A stretch of DNA of 64,000 nt from Dicaeum eximium (Eukaryota; Chordata; Aves; Passeriformes; Dicaeidae). The notes beneath the pieces are model-generated. The model did no database searches. It saw only the letters and a program-made list of their open reading frames with translations, and had not been told where the DNA came from. Location: positions 620,001-684,000 of the forward strand of contig VWZP01002200.1 of NCBI GenBank assembly GCA_013396995.1, in the 5' to 3' direction. Positions 35,429 to 48,500 of the stretch are shown one piece after another; the stretch's first letter is position 1; every line of letters starts with the position of its first letter. The translations under genes and the position numbers were made by a program.

Positions 35429-38400
35429 GTAAGTGATTTTAATTACTGCCAGCCCCTGTCTCTGCAATGCTTACCAGAAACGAGTCAGGGGATCGATACC
35501 TCTGCAGAGAGCGCTTCCTGCTATTGGCTTCATCCCTTGGCTTTGGCATGTCGGGCACGTGGTGACTCTGAACTTGGTATAGCTGTCTTGGCTTCCTCAT
35601 GGTGGGGCAGGAGATCTTCAGGCTTCAGAAATTCATGGCATTCCATGCTTAGAAAAATCCTGTGTTTAGAGGAGCCTGGTGTAAGAGAGTCTTTCCTCTC
35701 AGGAGGGATAGAGGGGATGGGACCTGCTCCTTAAAGGTTGGCTGCAGAGGATGCTGAGCTCTCTTAAATATCTGCATCTGGGGGGAAAAACTCTGAAATG
35801 GTGCCTCTCTGCAAGGGGAAGAGTTGAACCAGCATTAGTGCCTTTTGTGGTTTTTCGGGAAAGTTCCTGTCGAGTTAAAAGATTGTTTCTGTTGACAGCC
35901 AAGGCCACAGCCTTAAGAAAAGGAGGTTGACTTGTAATCAGAAATAGTAAAAAATGTGCACTGCAGGTGCAGGACTTCTTTTTGGCCTGTTACATTTCTT
36001 GGTTTTAAAATTTTATTTAATTTTTTTTTTAATGAAACTGATTATCCAGGGCTGAATTTTGGAACAGATTCTGTGGCAGGGTGAACTCCTGAAGCACACA
36101 GAGGCTCAGCTGCTCTTGCTTCTGTGTTTAGGCACAGCTGTGGGGAAATTCTTTTTGTCCCAAATAGGGAATTTTGCCGAGGTGTCAAATACAATTTTGT
36201 CCACCAGAAAATACGTCTTCTCTCTTTTAGTTTGTACAGCTGTCATTTATTAATTTTTATACTGTATGCATGGAAGAGGAATTTTATAGTGGAAATACTC
36301 TGATCATTCCTGTGGGAAAGAGACTATTTTCTGTGTTTTCCTTGGAAATTTAAATTCATCAATACTTTGATTACTGTTACTCCAGTTTATTTAAAATTTA
36401 TCGTCTTTGAGGAGAAGATGCTGAGTTGTCTTTTCAGTCCATGCCGCCTTTGAAGTCATAATAGATTTTCAAGGAGTCATTATACTTGTGCAAATGTAGC
36501 TGTGGAGCCAGTGATTAGGCTAATACAGTGAAAATTGCATCACAATGCAAACTGCATTAATGCAGTATGGACAGTATATTTAATGTATTTCTTATTGTAT
36601 TAACCATTAATTGTGCCCTATAAGTAGCAACCAAATCATGTTATGCCGAAAAATTATTTTGTATAGTTTTTCTCAGTTGGAAAGTTTCTAGCTTAGAGTT
36701 GTTATTAATAGTGCTCTGGTCTATTAATGAGTAAAACATGAAATATATGCACATTTGATATATTACCTATGATCCTGGTCCAAAAATAATGGCACTTTAA
36801 TAAAGCCCATCATGTAAGTATCTGTGTTAATCAGGACTTTTGGAGGACATCACATGGAAATATTTTTGAACACTAGAAATTCTGTGGGTCATTTAGTCAT
36901 ACCCACATCCCAGTCTTTTTCACATTTTAAAGGCAGTGGAATAGGTACTTCTCTGATATTACAGAGTTGCTGGTATAGTCAGAGGAATAGCTACTGCATG
37001 GTCCCCAATTTAGGAATGGGAATTGTTTGTCTGTTGGACTCAAGCTCTGACTGAGGCCAGACCTAACCAGATGCTTTAACACTTGATAGGACTGAAATAC
37101 AATGGTAAGCCTCAGGATCTTTCAAAATGCAGCTCTGACATTTAAAACCTTATAAAAAGCATTTTTTTCCCCAAAGCCCTCTGTAAAGTCAATATTAGTG
37201 TCAGGAGTGTGACCAGACTCCCACTACTTTCATGCACATCCTAAAGATTTTGAAAGCAAGCACAGATCGAAATCTCACTGCTACATCAGAGTACAGATCT
37301 GAACTTCTTGTTAGAGCCAAAGCAAATTATTTTTATTCAAGCACAGATGAAAACCTTTCAGTGGCTGTTCTGAGAAGCAAAAACAATTTCCAAGTCATTT
37401 GGACTGAACAACAGGTTTTGTTTCCAGTTTGCAATGTTTCTATAGTTATCTTTAATACATTTGGAGGAATTATACAACAGCCTGAGAAATGCAATGGAGG
37501 AAAGCTATAAGCTGTTTTGGACTTCCCTCTTTTTCCAGATTTTGGGAATTTTTGCATACTTCTCCCTGCTTGTGCAATTCTGCAAAGCACCATGAAGCAG
37601 CCAGGGCTTCAACTTTCAGTGAAATTTTTTTATTTGAGTGAAAGGTGTTGCTGGGTGTATCCACTTGTTGCTTCATCCTTTCCCAATTGCCACCAAGCTC
37701 ACCTAGCCCCAAAAACTAACCTTGCCAAGAGCTGGGTTTTGGCTGGATTGGCGAGCTAATCTACCTGGTCTGCTGAGCAAGAGTAGGAACGTTATCACCA
37801 AGCTGAGAAGGGGTAATGCAGGTGTGTGTGTCCCTAACTTTGAATGGCAGCAAGCCCCATCTTGGCTTATGAATCCAGGCTTTTAATCTGCCATAGATCA
37901 CAGTGGAATTTATCTCATTTCCCCATCCCTTGAGCTGTGCAAAAAACCACCAATCTCTCCTTAATGTTCTCCTTTATATGTTTTTCTTTTTAATTATTTT
38001 GTCAAGAAAGCAATAAAACACCATCTTAAGGAGGCCCCATAACTTCACGAGGCTAATAAAATCTCTGGATGGTGGCAGGGGTTTGAAGCAGTCAACATGA
38101 AGTATTTAATGTATCAGGACCAGTCCTTCTGAAATCACTTACACTGCTCTAGCAGGTCCACCCCGCTCGCCGTTAAGCACCAGAGGGTTCCCACATGAAG
38201 AGCTGCTTGAAGCCCAGTGCAGATCAATGTTTAATGCCATACCTTTCTGTCTTTCTTTTCCTTTAACAATTAATATGGGGCTATATTCAGTTATTTTATA
38301 GCCTTCATAATGTTAATCCTGTGCTAAGGACCCTTTTTTAGTTCAGCCATTTAGTTAAAGGCTTCTTCAGTGTGCAATCAATTCCTGCTGCTCTCTGGGG

Positions 38401-39417
38401 TGGATGAAGCTTCATCCTGGGCTGGCACAAGGTTAAGAGCTGTAACGAGGTTTTCCCCCACAGAGCAGTGGTGCCTGTGCCAGGGAGCTGGTTTTGCAGG
38501 GAGGATGTGAAGTTTGTACCTGGGGTGGTTATATACCTGCAGCTAAATAAGCTGGCAGCAAAGAGGGCAAGGTGAGGAGACTTTGGTTTCTGCTTGGGGA
38601 ACCCCACATACAAACCCCTGGGGGGAAATGGGCTCCTTCCCCTCCCATGTAGGGCAGATAAACAAGATACAGGTGGTATTAGCATTTCCATTCTACAGCC
38701 TACAGGAGCTTGTTCACCTGCTCTTATTTGACCCGTGTCAAAACTCAGTTCTCAATCAGCTCTCCTGACCTTTCTGCTGGCATCTTTATCAGCAGCTTAG
38801 TGTTCTGCCTTTTGGCAGGAGGGCTCCTTACAAGGCATGGACTGGAAGAGTATTGCTTTCCCAAGTTTTGGCCAATAAAAAGACCAACCAGTGTATGTGT
38901 CTTAGCAAATTCCTGTTTTACAGAGGGCACCTTATGGCCATGTGATAGAGATGCCACAAGGAGTTACTTTATAATTGCTTATTGCTTCTTGAAGTGCAGG
39001 TAATTCTTTTTATCTTGTAGGTTTTGCTTATGTCTGTTAGCAGTAACATTCCATAAATGTTCTCTCTGACTGTTGGGTTTTCATCTTTTATCTCTAATTT
39101 CTAATGCAGCTAACTCAGGGAGAAAAGCTTGAGTTCACAAACTCAGAGGCTGCATTCTGCAACACTCTGGTTTCTGAATTCAGCAATGAGATCCAATCTT
39201 GTTGGGGTTTTGGCTTAATGTTGCATGTGGGTTTGTTTCCTTTCCACCCATATCCTTTCCAAACTAGAAACAGACAGCAAAGGGGGAGAATACAAACCGT
39301 AAAAGAACAAATGAACTGGTAAGACTTGAAACCTCGCTGGCAGCCTCACTGGAAGGACTCATATGAGTGCTGAGTGTCATTTTAACCCTGATCTCCATTT
39401 TCTGTTTCTCATCTCAG
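35429..39417 (+). other. EPHA5: Intron between the FN3-2 and transmembrane exons (4.0 kb)
   Basis: Non-coding and AT-rich. It contains a striking cluster of inverted repeats and ATTA/TGCAT-type motifs at 36530-36640, reported separately. No recognised transposon or open frame with protein similarity was found. Confidence 0.85.
36535..36566. promoter_or_regulatory. Palindrome cluster with POU/homeodomain-like half-sites (candidate)
   Basis: TTGCAT-CACA-ATGCAA (36535-36550) is an inverted repeat with a 4 bp spacer. It is followed without a gap by the perfect 16 bp palindrome ACTGCATTAATGCAGT (36551-36566). The ATGCAA and ATTA elements resemble POU octamer half-sites and homeodomain core sites, and further TTAAT/ATTAA motifs follow to about 36620. 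A regulatory role is inference from motif density alone. Confidence 0.35.
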
Positions 39418-39423
39418 CAGTAG
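39411..39423 (+). promoter_or_regulatory. EPHA5: Triple in-frame 3' splice site (CAG-CAG-TAG)
   Basis: After the pyrimidine-rich TTTCTGTTTCTCATCT the sequence reads CAG CAG TAG, placing possible AG acceptors at 39416-39417, 39419-39420 and 39422-39423. Each shift is 3 bp, so all uses stay in frame. They would give PV-SVAASSDQ, PV-LAASSDQ or PV-SASSDQ at the ectodomain-membrane junction. Tandem NAGNAG acceptors are a known source of one-residue isoforms; which site dominates here cannot be read from sequence alone. Confidence 0.7.
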
Positions 39424-39523
39424 CTGCATCCAGCGACCAGAGCCAGATTCCTATAATTGTTGTGTCTGTAACAGTGGGAGTCATTCTGCTGGCTGTTGTT
39501 ATCGGTTTCCTTCTCAGCGGAAG
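39418..39523 (+). CDS. EPHA5: EPHA5 exon: transmembrane helix
   Basis: The exon is 106 bp from the first of three possible AG acceptors (103 or 100 bp from the others). It encodes [11 protein letters not shown], a short extracellular linker, then [16 protein letters not shown] plus IGFLLSG, a single hydrophobic helix of about 24 residues. It contains the GXXXA/G-like small residues common in Eph transmembrane dimer interfaces. It ends in phase 2 (AG) with the strong donor GGAAG|GTAAGA. The next residue depends on splicing: joined directly to the 55231 exon it gives SG-RRCGYSK, with a basic stop-transfer pair; joined to the 48758 cassette it gives SG-SCCDHGCG. Reading into the intron gives a stop after one Arg. 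Confidence 0.95.
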
Positions 39524-42500
39524 GTAAGAGAAGAAGCTGTGTATTTATACTTCTTCAACTTCTGTAATAACTTTTATCTGACCAGCTGATTAGTGTGATT
39601 TAGGCAAAAGCAGCATGTGAACAGAGCTGTCAAGCGGTAGCGCTGTAAAACAGCACGAGGGTGGGCTGATTGATCTGTTTGGACAAGCAGGAATGACAAA
39701 GGCACTCTCACAGATGTAGTTCACTTCCCAATGATTTTCATCTGTGTATAAGCTGGCCCTGATTATTTTACTTGATTCTCACAGGAGTGTTTTTACATTC
39801 CTTTAAAAATAAGCAGAACATGTTATTATAGGTAAAATATCTTCCCATATGTTTGCACTCAGAGCTTGCAATGGACTTTGCTCGCAGAGAAAACTTGGCT
39901 TCAGTAAAACACTTGCAAAGAAAATGAGAATAAAGCCACTGAAATGGCCAAACGCCCCAGATTTTGGTCAGATCTGGATTTAATTTCTCATATGTAGGAT
40001 ACTAATGTGTTCCCCAAGCGTTAGTAAATCATACAGAGAGCTTCCCCCACAGAGGGAGACACTCTGCTTCAAACCATCCCATTGACTTCTCATGTGCTTA
40101 AACATAGGCAAGGGATGAAAGCCTGGGCTATACCATCTTTGACAACTCTAATGGAAGTTGACGGAATTTTTTCATGAACAAGAGATTGTGGTACTAGGGC
40201 AAAATCTGGCTTGTATCAGGATAAGTTTGTACTGCAACATTAAACTTGTTTGGCAGCCAGCATGGAAGGCACTTTCTTCATATTCTGCATGTATATTAGT
40301 ACATTTTTTTAGTGGCAGTAGTCAAACAATGGAACATCCTTCATGCATATGTGAAGTACTTCACAAAGCAATGTGAAGTACATCTGCTGATAAGGCTGAA
40401 TTTGTTTTCAGTGCAAAATAAACATTTATGGTTCTTAGATCCCTATCAGCTTGCATTTGCTTTTATGATACAGGTCTGTCTTAAGCTCAGGTCTAGCAAG
40501 GTGGCTGTAAATTGCAGGATATTGTAAGCATTTAGAGGTGTTACAGACGCAGAGGAACTGCACTGAATTTGTTGGTTGAGGGTCTTATTTCCCAGAGGAG
40601 GTAAGGTATCAGTCTGCAAATGCAGAGCAGTGGAATCCTGCCAGGCTGAGCAGCTCTGTCCCCAGGCATAAGGCACCTGTGGAAGGACACAGACACAGTT
40701 GTTTCCTGTCTTGAAAGGTAAGTGTGCTGCCAGACTCATCTCCAGTCAAGGTCAGAGACTGACAGTCGCTTCCAGCTCAGCTGTTCGAGCTCCTGTTGTC
40801 TGCTTTGAGTGACTTGTTGGGCTTAACAATGGAAAAGTAAATGCTCCTGTCTGCATGAGAAGCATGCAGCAGCAGAGGGGCAGGGGGAAGTCAAATGGCT
40901 GCAGGCAATTCACACGAGGGCCTACGGGAAAGCTGTAGTCAAAAGACTTGGCTCTGAACACTCTAGACAGGATTCAAGTCTCTCCTTAAAGGCTAAGGGT
41001 TATGATTGAAATTCCTCTTCAGTCAGAGCAGGTGGATGTGAACCTTGGTTTCCCCCAGCCTGGATGTGTGCTTGTCTTGGTGCAAACAGGAGAATGCATG
41101 TGTGACTGTAGGGAAGCCATGGATGTAACCTGGCACCTCTGCAAGGAGGAGTCTGGGGGTGAATGACAGGAGGAGGAATGCATATCCCTCTGTGGCCATA
41201 GGGAATCACAACTGTGTGGCTGCCAGCAGCTCCTGCTCTTTCCACAGTCGCTGGCAAGGGCTCAGTACCCCTCTGAAGAGGATGTACCCTTGCAGGTCTC
41301 CTTTTCCCTGCTTCTCTCTCTAGTCTCAGCAAGCAGTTGCAAACTCTGGGCCATTTGTCAGCAGCTCTCATTAGTTACATCTTTCTGTCCTCTTGCCTAA
41401 TGTGCTTTCCAGGATGTGCTTCCTCTTAGCTCTTTATCTCTTGGCATGCTTATAAAAGCCCTTGTCTCCTTTGGCTAGAGCTTTATTGCTGCCTCTGCTG
41501 CTACCTTAATCCTCCTACCTTGTACTCACACTTCCCTCTGTGGACCCCAGGGCAGCTGCAGGTTTCTGGGACATAGTCCATGATGCCACGCTGGATGTCT
41601 GGAAAGGACAGGCACAGAGAACTGAGCTCTTCATCCATTTTTATCTTTTCAACCCTCCCCTTAACTGAAAAGACCACAGTCCCTCTTTTGGAGCTGGTGT
41701 AGAAGTCTCCCACACCAAGGTTTTGTCCATTATTAGAAAATTGACTTCCAAACCACAGGGCTTCTCTGCCAGTTTGACTTCCCATTAATTTTAAAGCCCA
41801 TCTAGTACATTGAGTGACTCGTGAGAACAGCAGAATAAACCCCAAAAATCCAGAAGGATGACAGACAATTTGAAATTAAACAAAACAAAGACATTGCTCT
41901 GGTTTGGAAGAGAGCAGAGATGCCAGGGAGATGTGTTACTCATGCTGCTTTGCCTTGGATATGGATTCAAGACAATTTGTGGAGTAACTCCCCTTCTGTG
42001 ACAACAGGGACAATAAACGTGTTCCAAATAATGGGATAATCCGTTTCTGGAGTAGTTAACCTGTTTCTGGAAGATGTTTTCCTATTAAACCTCTGGAGTG
42101 GTTATGTTGTTCCAGTGCCTGGTTCCAGGGGGGTTGCATTTTCTTCCCTCTTTCCTGTATTTGCTATTAGGAAAACAGCTATTTTGAGCTTCAGCTGGAA
42201 TCACTACTGCTTGCCACACCAAGCAAGCTGTGCAAAGCCCAGGCTCTGGCTTTTCTGTTGATGTAAGAGAGCAGGAGAAGGAGAAAAACCATCTTGAGAG
42301 CAGTTCTGCAGTGCAAAGTGAATGTGTTCCTGCTCTTGGCAGGTCTGAAAGGACTTTCCAGGCATAAGGCTGAGGAGTTTGCTGGAGTCTGCTGGCTTTT
42401 TATTTTTTGCTGGGTTCCCAAAGGCAGGACCACACCTCTTACCCTTCTTCTTTGCTTTCAAGTCTCTGCAGTTTTCTCGCTTCTTTTGAATGAATGTAAG

Positions 42501-45500
42501 CAACAGCTTGGCATTTCCTGTTGGCAGCTGGCCCCAAACCAAAGGTCAGCTGAACAGTAGTTGTGGTGGCATTTCCACATGTCAGCGTCCATCTGTGGAA
42601 ATGCACTTTGCGTCTGAAGCTGGAGATTCCTGGGAATTTGAAACTAAATGTGCTTTGCCCTAAACAATTAAGCTGCATTTCAGATCTGATTTACTTGCCG
42701 ATGCTCCAGAAAAGTTCCTGTAAATAACACATCCTCTGACCAATGTTACAAATGCCAAGCCACATAGCTGATCATTTTTTTAAGTTATCTTGCTCCTTGC
42801 ATCAAGGGCATATTAATAATATAACAATCTGGATTACAAATCAAAGAGATTCACTAAATCAGACTGTAGTTGTCTCATCATAAAAAAGAGAAGTGGATTG
42901 AAAATCTATTATTAAACCAGCTACAAGTATTTAATTAAAGAACACAGAGTTGTTATTATCTTTGTTTTGTTAGGACTATGTGTTCTCAAAAGCACAGTGC
43001 ATTTTACAGATAGAGCAAAGCTATAAATTTTGCTTTCCTAGCAACGCATGAATTAGATGTCTGTTACATTTATTGTTCCTGATTGAAGTATATATTAATC
43101 TAAAATCATTGCTGACTTTTGTTTTCAAGTCTGTGTTGGACAATCCAGTGACAAAGATCTTTACACTCCATCTCACAGGGAGCAGTAAAGTGCCTCAGTT
43201 GTTGTTGTGTGGCATCAGTCTCTTTCTCCCTACAGACTGAGGTAAGGAGACAGGTTTTCAGCAGTCTGGGGAGGAGACATCTGCTCCAGAGCAGTACCCC
43301 TCTTTTGTCCATCAAATCCAGCCCTCTTTGCAAAACAGACAAGGTCTTAAGGTGACTGTTAAGAGACTGTTGGTCCCTCCAGTCCCCCAGGCTTGCAAAC
43401 TTCATAGCACTAAACAAAAGCATGAGCTTTTACAGAGTAAAGTGGGGAAGATATTAGGTCAGTGCTGTGCATGTTTGCAGTAGCTGTTCAAAACAGTCAA
43501 GTCAACTGTGCCTCTGCATTTAGAGCCAACTACCCATTATGGATGACCTTTCCATCTCAAGTGATCTTCCAAAGAACCAGAGGGAGCTTTTCATACAACT
43601 TAGGGAAAAAAAAACGTGAAGCAACAAAAAACTGCCCCTCGCCCTGTGTCATGCATATATAGAAAGCCTCCTTCTGGCAAGGAACCAGCCTCTGAAAGAC
43701 AAAGCAAAGACAAATCTTGCCACCTGGGTATTGCCAATTAGAGGCTCTTACACCAGCGTATCCATCCTTGACCTTAGCTGATTTAGACTTTTAAATATCC
43801 GTGCTGGTGGTGGCAGAGGGCTACTTTCTGGACACAAATATGTGCATCTTGTTAAAAAGTGACTTTCAGGGAATACAGAGGGTGAAAGATTGTGGTGTAT
43901 ATCCCAGGTCCTGAGACAGTGTTTACAACCTTCTGTGATATGGAAGGTCAAAATGGATGAATTTTTCCACAGCCTCTCCCCATCCTATTTACCAAGTTGT
44001 GTCGGGGCTTAAAATAGTTTGCTTTTTCAATATTTCCGTAGGAAATGGGAGACAGTCTATAGATAATGGTTTTCATATAAAATTTTTCCAGTATGAGTCA
44101 CAATTTTTGTTAGCTGGGACATTTTAAAGGATTTTTATCTCTACATTCTTGCCTGCTCTTCCTTCTTCCTGCAGGACATTGTCTCCTGTGATTTATAGCC
44201 ACTTTAATATGCTGCCTACTGCCAAATATTCCCCACGATTCACCTGACAAGAGGAAGGATTTTGTTGAGGAAGCTATTGCTCTGCCAAGTCAAAATTCCC
44301 ATCCACCAAGAGCAGGCAGGATCTAGCCCTGCTTCTGTTGGGGTCAAGGTTTTTACTACTTCCATCCTATTAACAGCCTCTTTGCTGGTACATTTTCCCA
44401 GAGAGGAGCAGCCCTGGCACACAGTTCTGCTCTCTGAAGGGAGAGTGCTCAGTGCACCCTTTTGCACGGGGTTAGGGCCTCTGTGGAGATCTGCTGCCTG
44501 TAGCACCCACCTCTAACATCCTGTCAAGATCAGCTTGTCGAATTTGGCTGCTCCAACACCTCATTCCTCTTCTATTCTAAACACTTTGTGGCTTGAGCGC
44601 AAACTCGCCGGGCTCCGTGGGGCAGTCTGTGCTCTGCAGTCTCAAGACAGGTTTAAGGACCCAGGCTCCTTAAACCCTTTCTCTTTGGATCTCCCTTTGG
44701 ATGACTTTGGCCCAGACAGAAGGTGAGAGTTGACCAAGTCTGTAATTAAGCTCCAAGTTATTTCTGAGTTCCTCTGGCAGCAGCCAAGGGAATGGGCTGG
44801 GAGGACTGTGATGAACAGATAAGCAACCGGTCTAAGCTTTGTCTGAGTGGGGAAAATGGGGGATAGTGCAGCAGCAAGTGACAAAGCCTCCTCACCTTCT
44901 TGCAGGTGATCTGTTTGATGGCATTGTGCAAGTCCTGTTTCCACTTGGAGAAGGGAGTTGGGTTGCCCTTCAAGCTGGAATTTGTAGCAGCTCGAGGCTC
45001 CTGCTGAGCACCCCTTGTGTATGTAGTATTTAAAAGTGGGATTTCTCTCAGTGTCTTCTCTTGACTGTGGAGTGGGTAGAGAGTGAGGAAGGAAGTCAGA
45101 CTCTTGTCTTCTGCACTTCTGAATATGTGGGTGTTTCACCTTGCTTTGAAATCAGAAGCATGACCTCTCCTGGGGTTTCGCCATATAGCAGCGTTTGGCC
45201 TCTTACCTAGAAAAAAAAGGTTATCTCTGCTTTCTTACGTCTTAGACATAGAAAAGGATAATGCCAGGGGTCTTTCCAAGTGCTGTTCCTTTCCCTGAAG
45301 ATGTTGCTTTCCTTCCCCATAGTGACTGCATAGCTGTTATCTGCTTGGCCTTCTCATCTGCATTCTCAGTTTTTCTCAAGCAGTGCAGAGACACGCATCA
45401 ATGTGTGAACTAAGATAGCTCAGCAGGAAGAGCAGGTGACTCCTTAAACATTCGTATATTTTGGGACAAAGTGGGAATATATTCCTAGCAGCTCACAGTG

Positions 45501-48500
45501 TGTAATGTTACTTCTCTGATGTTTAGAGCAAGCATGTTGACTTTGGAATTGCTAGGTGTAGTGCTGTCCTCCTGACCTGGAGATGCGGGAAGCAATCATT
45601 ACCATCACTCAAGGCTCTGTGAAGGATTAGAAAAATCTTCCCAGGCACCCTCAAGTATTTCAGTCTCTAATTGCAAGCCTCTGAAGAACATCCCATTAGA
45701 ACAGCTTATTAAAAGCAACAAATGAGACTTTCATTTATCATGATTCCAAGACTTCTACTTATAACTCTTAAAAGCCACATCTATATATGGCAGAGCCTCT
45801 CTGAATTCTATCTAGCCATTAAAAATGTAGTTTAATTCCAAATGCTCTCTGGGTCATCTGCAGACTTGTGGTAAATTAATTACATTAATTGCAGGCACAG
45901 TTGCTAGGGCCCATGATATATATACATTTCATTAACCAAGCCCAGGGTTTGAAACAATGCCAAGGGTGTTGATAAGTGCTCCTCGCACAGGTTTATTAAA
46001 GTTTGCTCTCTGGACAGTTGGGTTTGCAAACCACATGAGCTTTGTGGGGGTCACCTTAGCTAGAACTGGAGGAGTGTTGTCTCTGTGTGCCTGAGATAAC
46101 TGAGCAGCAGAGTTGGGCTGGCCAAGGAGCAGGGCAGTGACAGCAGGCCACTGAGGTCCTGGTGGTGTCACTGCAGCTGCAGGCTCCTCTACTTTTTTTT
46201 TTTTTTTCCCCATCTGCAGCCCTTTCCTTGAAGCCAGGGCTAGAAGCAGGTGTCACACTTTGTTTCAAGCAAGCTTGGCTTTTGGAGATGGTATCCCCTG
46301 AGTCTGTTCTTTTCCAGCAAAGGGGATTTAACGCTGCAGGTGTTTTCTCAGTGACTTTTGCTGTTACATGGACATGTCATCTGTTATCCTGCAGCAGATC
46401 AGAGGGGCTCCTGACCAGTAGCAGCCCCCACTAGCTCTCCTCATAGTTTGCTGGTTGATTCAGTGAGGTTGGAGGAGACTTTTCAGATAAAATTGATGTA
46501 TACAGTGCTTACCAGTGTATACAGGTTCAACTCTGCTCTCCAATACAGGTTAGCTTGCTGGCTGAAGATCTAAAACCCTGGAGAAGTCTGGCTTTATTTC
46601 ATTTAAAAGCATGTTAATCTTATCCATAGCATTTGATCTTGTCTGGAAGGCTTTTGCTTTCAGCTCCTCAGTTTCTAGACTAGGAAAGCCCTGCAGGAAA
46701 TGAGGAGATGGGAACTGGGCCCCTCCTAGAAGCCATCAGGCATCCAAATCTGATGGCCACAAGATGCATGATGGCTTTGCTTGAGTTTAACGTGGGTTTT
46801 ATTTGCCTCAGGATTTTTTATGCTTTGAAGTTTATCTGCCAGATCAAGCCATCCTTTTAACATAAGTAGGAATAAATCTTCCTTTGTCCTGACTGTTCAG
46901 ACCAATTAGTACGTTCACTTACCTAGCCAATTGCTCCGTGGACCGGAAAGTGAATTTTATTGTCTGCTGATCCAGTTTAGTTGTTTCTAAGCACTTTAGA
47001 TTTCCCCTAATGCTAAACCTCAGAGCATTTTGACCATAAGTGCACGGCTGATGGGTTTGTAGGAGCAAGGCTGGACTGAAGTACATTTCTCTTGCACCTG
47101 AACATTTGTTTCTTACTCTATATAAAGAGAGTGATTTGTAGTGCTCTGGGTTCCGTGCAGGGAACTGACTTTGTCTCAGAGCATCCCTGTTGCTGAAGAG
47201 GTCTCAAAGAGTTTTTATGTTTAGGGAAACACTGAGCTCTTTTCATTTTAAGGAAGTGGTTGCTTTTCAGGTTAATTGAACAGTTGTTTGGAAAACTTTG
47301 ACTTTGCATGCTGAGTGGTGTGGAGGTGTGGGAAGGTCTGGTGGCAGCAGCCATTAGAAAATGCCTGGGGGAAAAGGCCCTCCTAGCTGAAACATAAGCT
47401 AAAGGGTCACAGCCAAACTGATCTTCTGGAGATGCACCTGTTCCCTGCACTCAGATCCTGCAAGGTTAAAAGAAGAAAATGGCAAAATTGACTCAAGATG
47501 TATAGTGCTTGGGTTCCCTTTGTGTGCCTTTGAGTTTTGAATCTCTGGTGTTAACTTGGATCTACGGAGTGGGTTAGTGAAGGCTGATCTGCTTCCATAT
47601 TAGTATGACTGCACAAGCTGGGGCATTATGAAAATAGAAAATATTGTTAATTATAGTTAGAGATATTGGCATTGCTGTTTAGAAAATGTCAGCAAGTTGT
47701 TTTGCTGATGCAAAAGGAGCTTAGAAGACATTCTTCACCAGTTTTAATTTAAGCAAGCACATAATCCAGTGTATAATTCTAAATCATTGCATGCCTGAAG
47801 TTATTTTGCATCATAATTTAAGGCAGTGCAGTTGCAGAATGTTAATTTTGTCTGAATAAACTATTTTAATGTATTTAGGCATTGTAAGTCATACTGTATA
47901 AAAATCTGACGTGCACAGGTTTTTTTTCAAGAATGACTTGTGATGACTGAGGAGAAATGAAGAAATCTTCAGCTGACTTTAATTGGAGTATGCCTGCACC
48001 ACTGGGCTCCTGCTTGTACTGAAGTCCTTCCTGTTGTTTCTTCTGCACTATGTTCTTTTCCAGGATGAACTGTCTTAATAGATTTGGTAACAGAAAAATT
48101 GTCTGTGCAAGTTCTCTGACAAGGATAAAGGGCAATTACTGAGGTGCAGCCAGCATTGGGTTGAGAACTGATGCCAGGCAAACCCATAGTCTGATTAAAG
48201 TAATGGCTGGGCAGCCCTCAAAGGCAAGCTGTGGCTGCATGGAGTGCCTTTCAGCTCACCATATCTTGAGTTTATTTAGGCTGAATGCTCTCACAGGGTC
48301 CTGCTTCTGCAGATACCTAACAAAGCTTTGCTGATACAAGGAGATGCAGAAAGGGCTCTATGAGTACAGGATCTGCAAAAGCAGGGTTCACGTTCATCCA
48401 GGGCTTTTCCTTTTTTAAAGGCAATTGTAATTGTACCACATGCACGCTTGAGGGAAAAAAGTCACAGTCACTGCCTGCTTCAAGGCAGGTGCTTAAGTTT

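Noticed and set aside
46450..46490. Possible inverted CR1 tail (TGATTCAGTGAGGTTGGAGGAGACTTTT)
   Set aside because: Resembles the CR1 end only over a short stretch and lacks the adjacent conserved blocks. Too weak to annotate.
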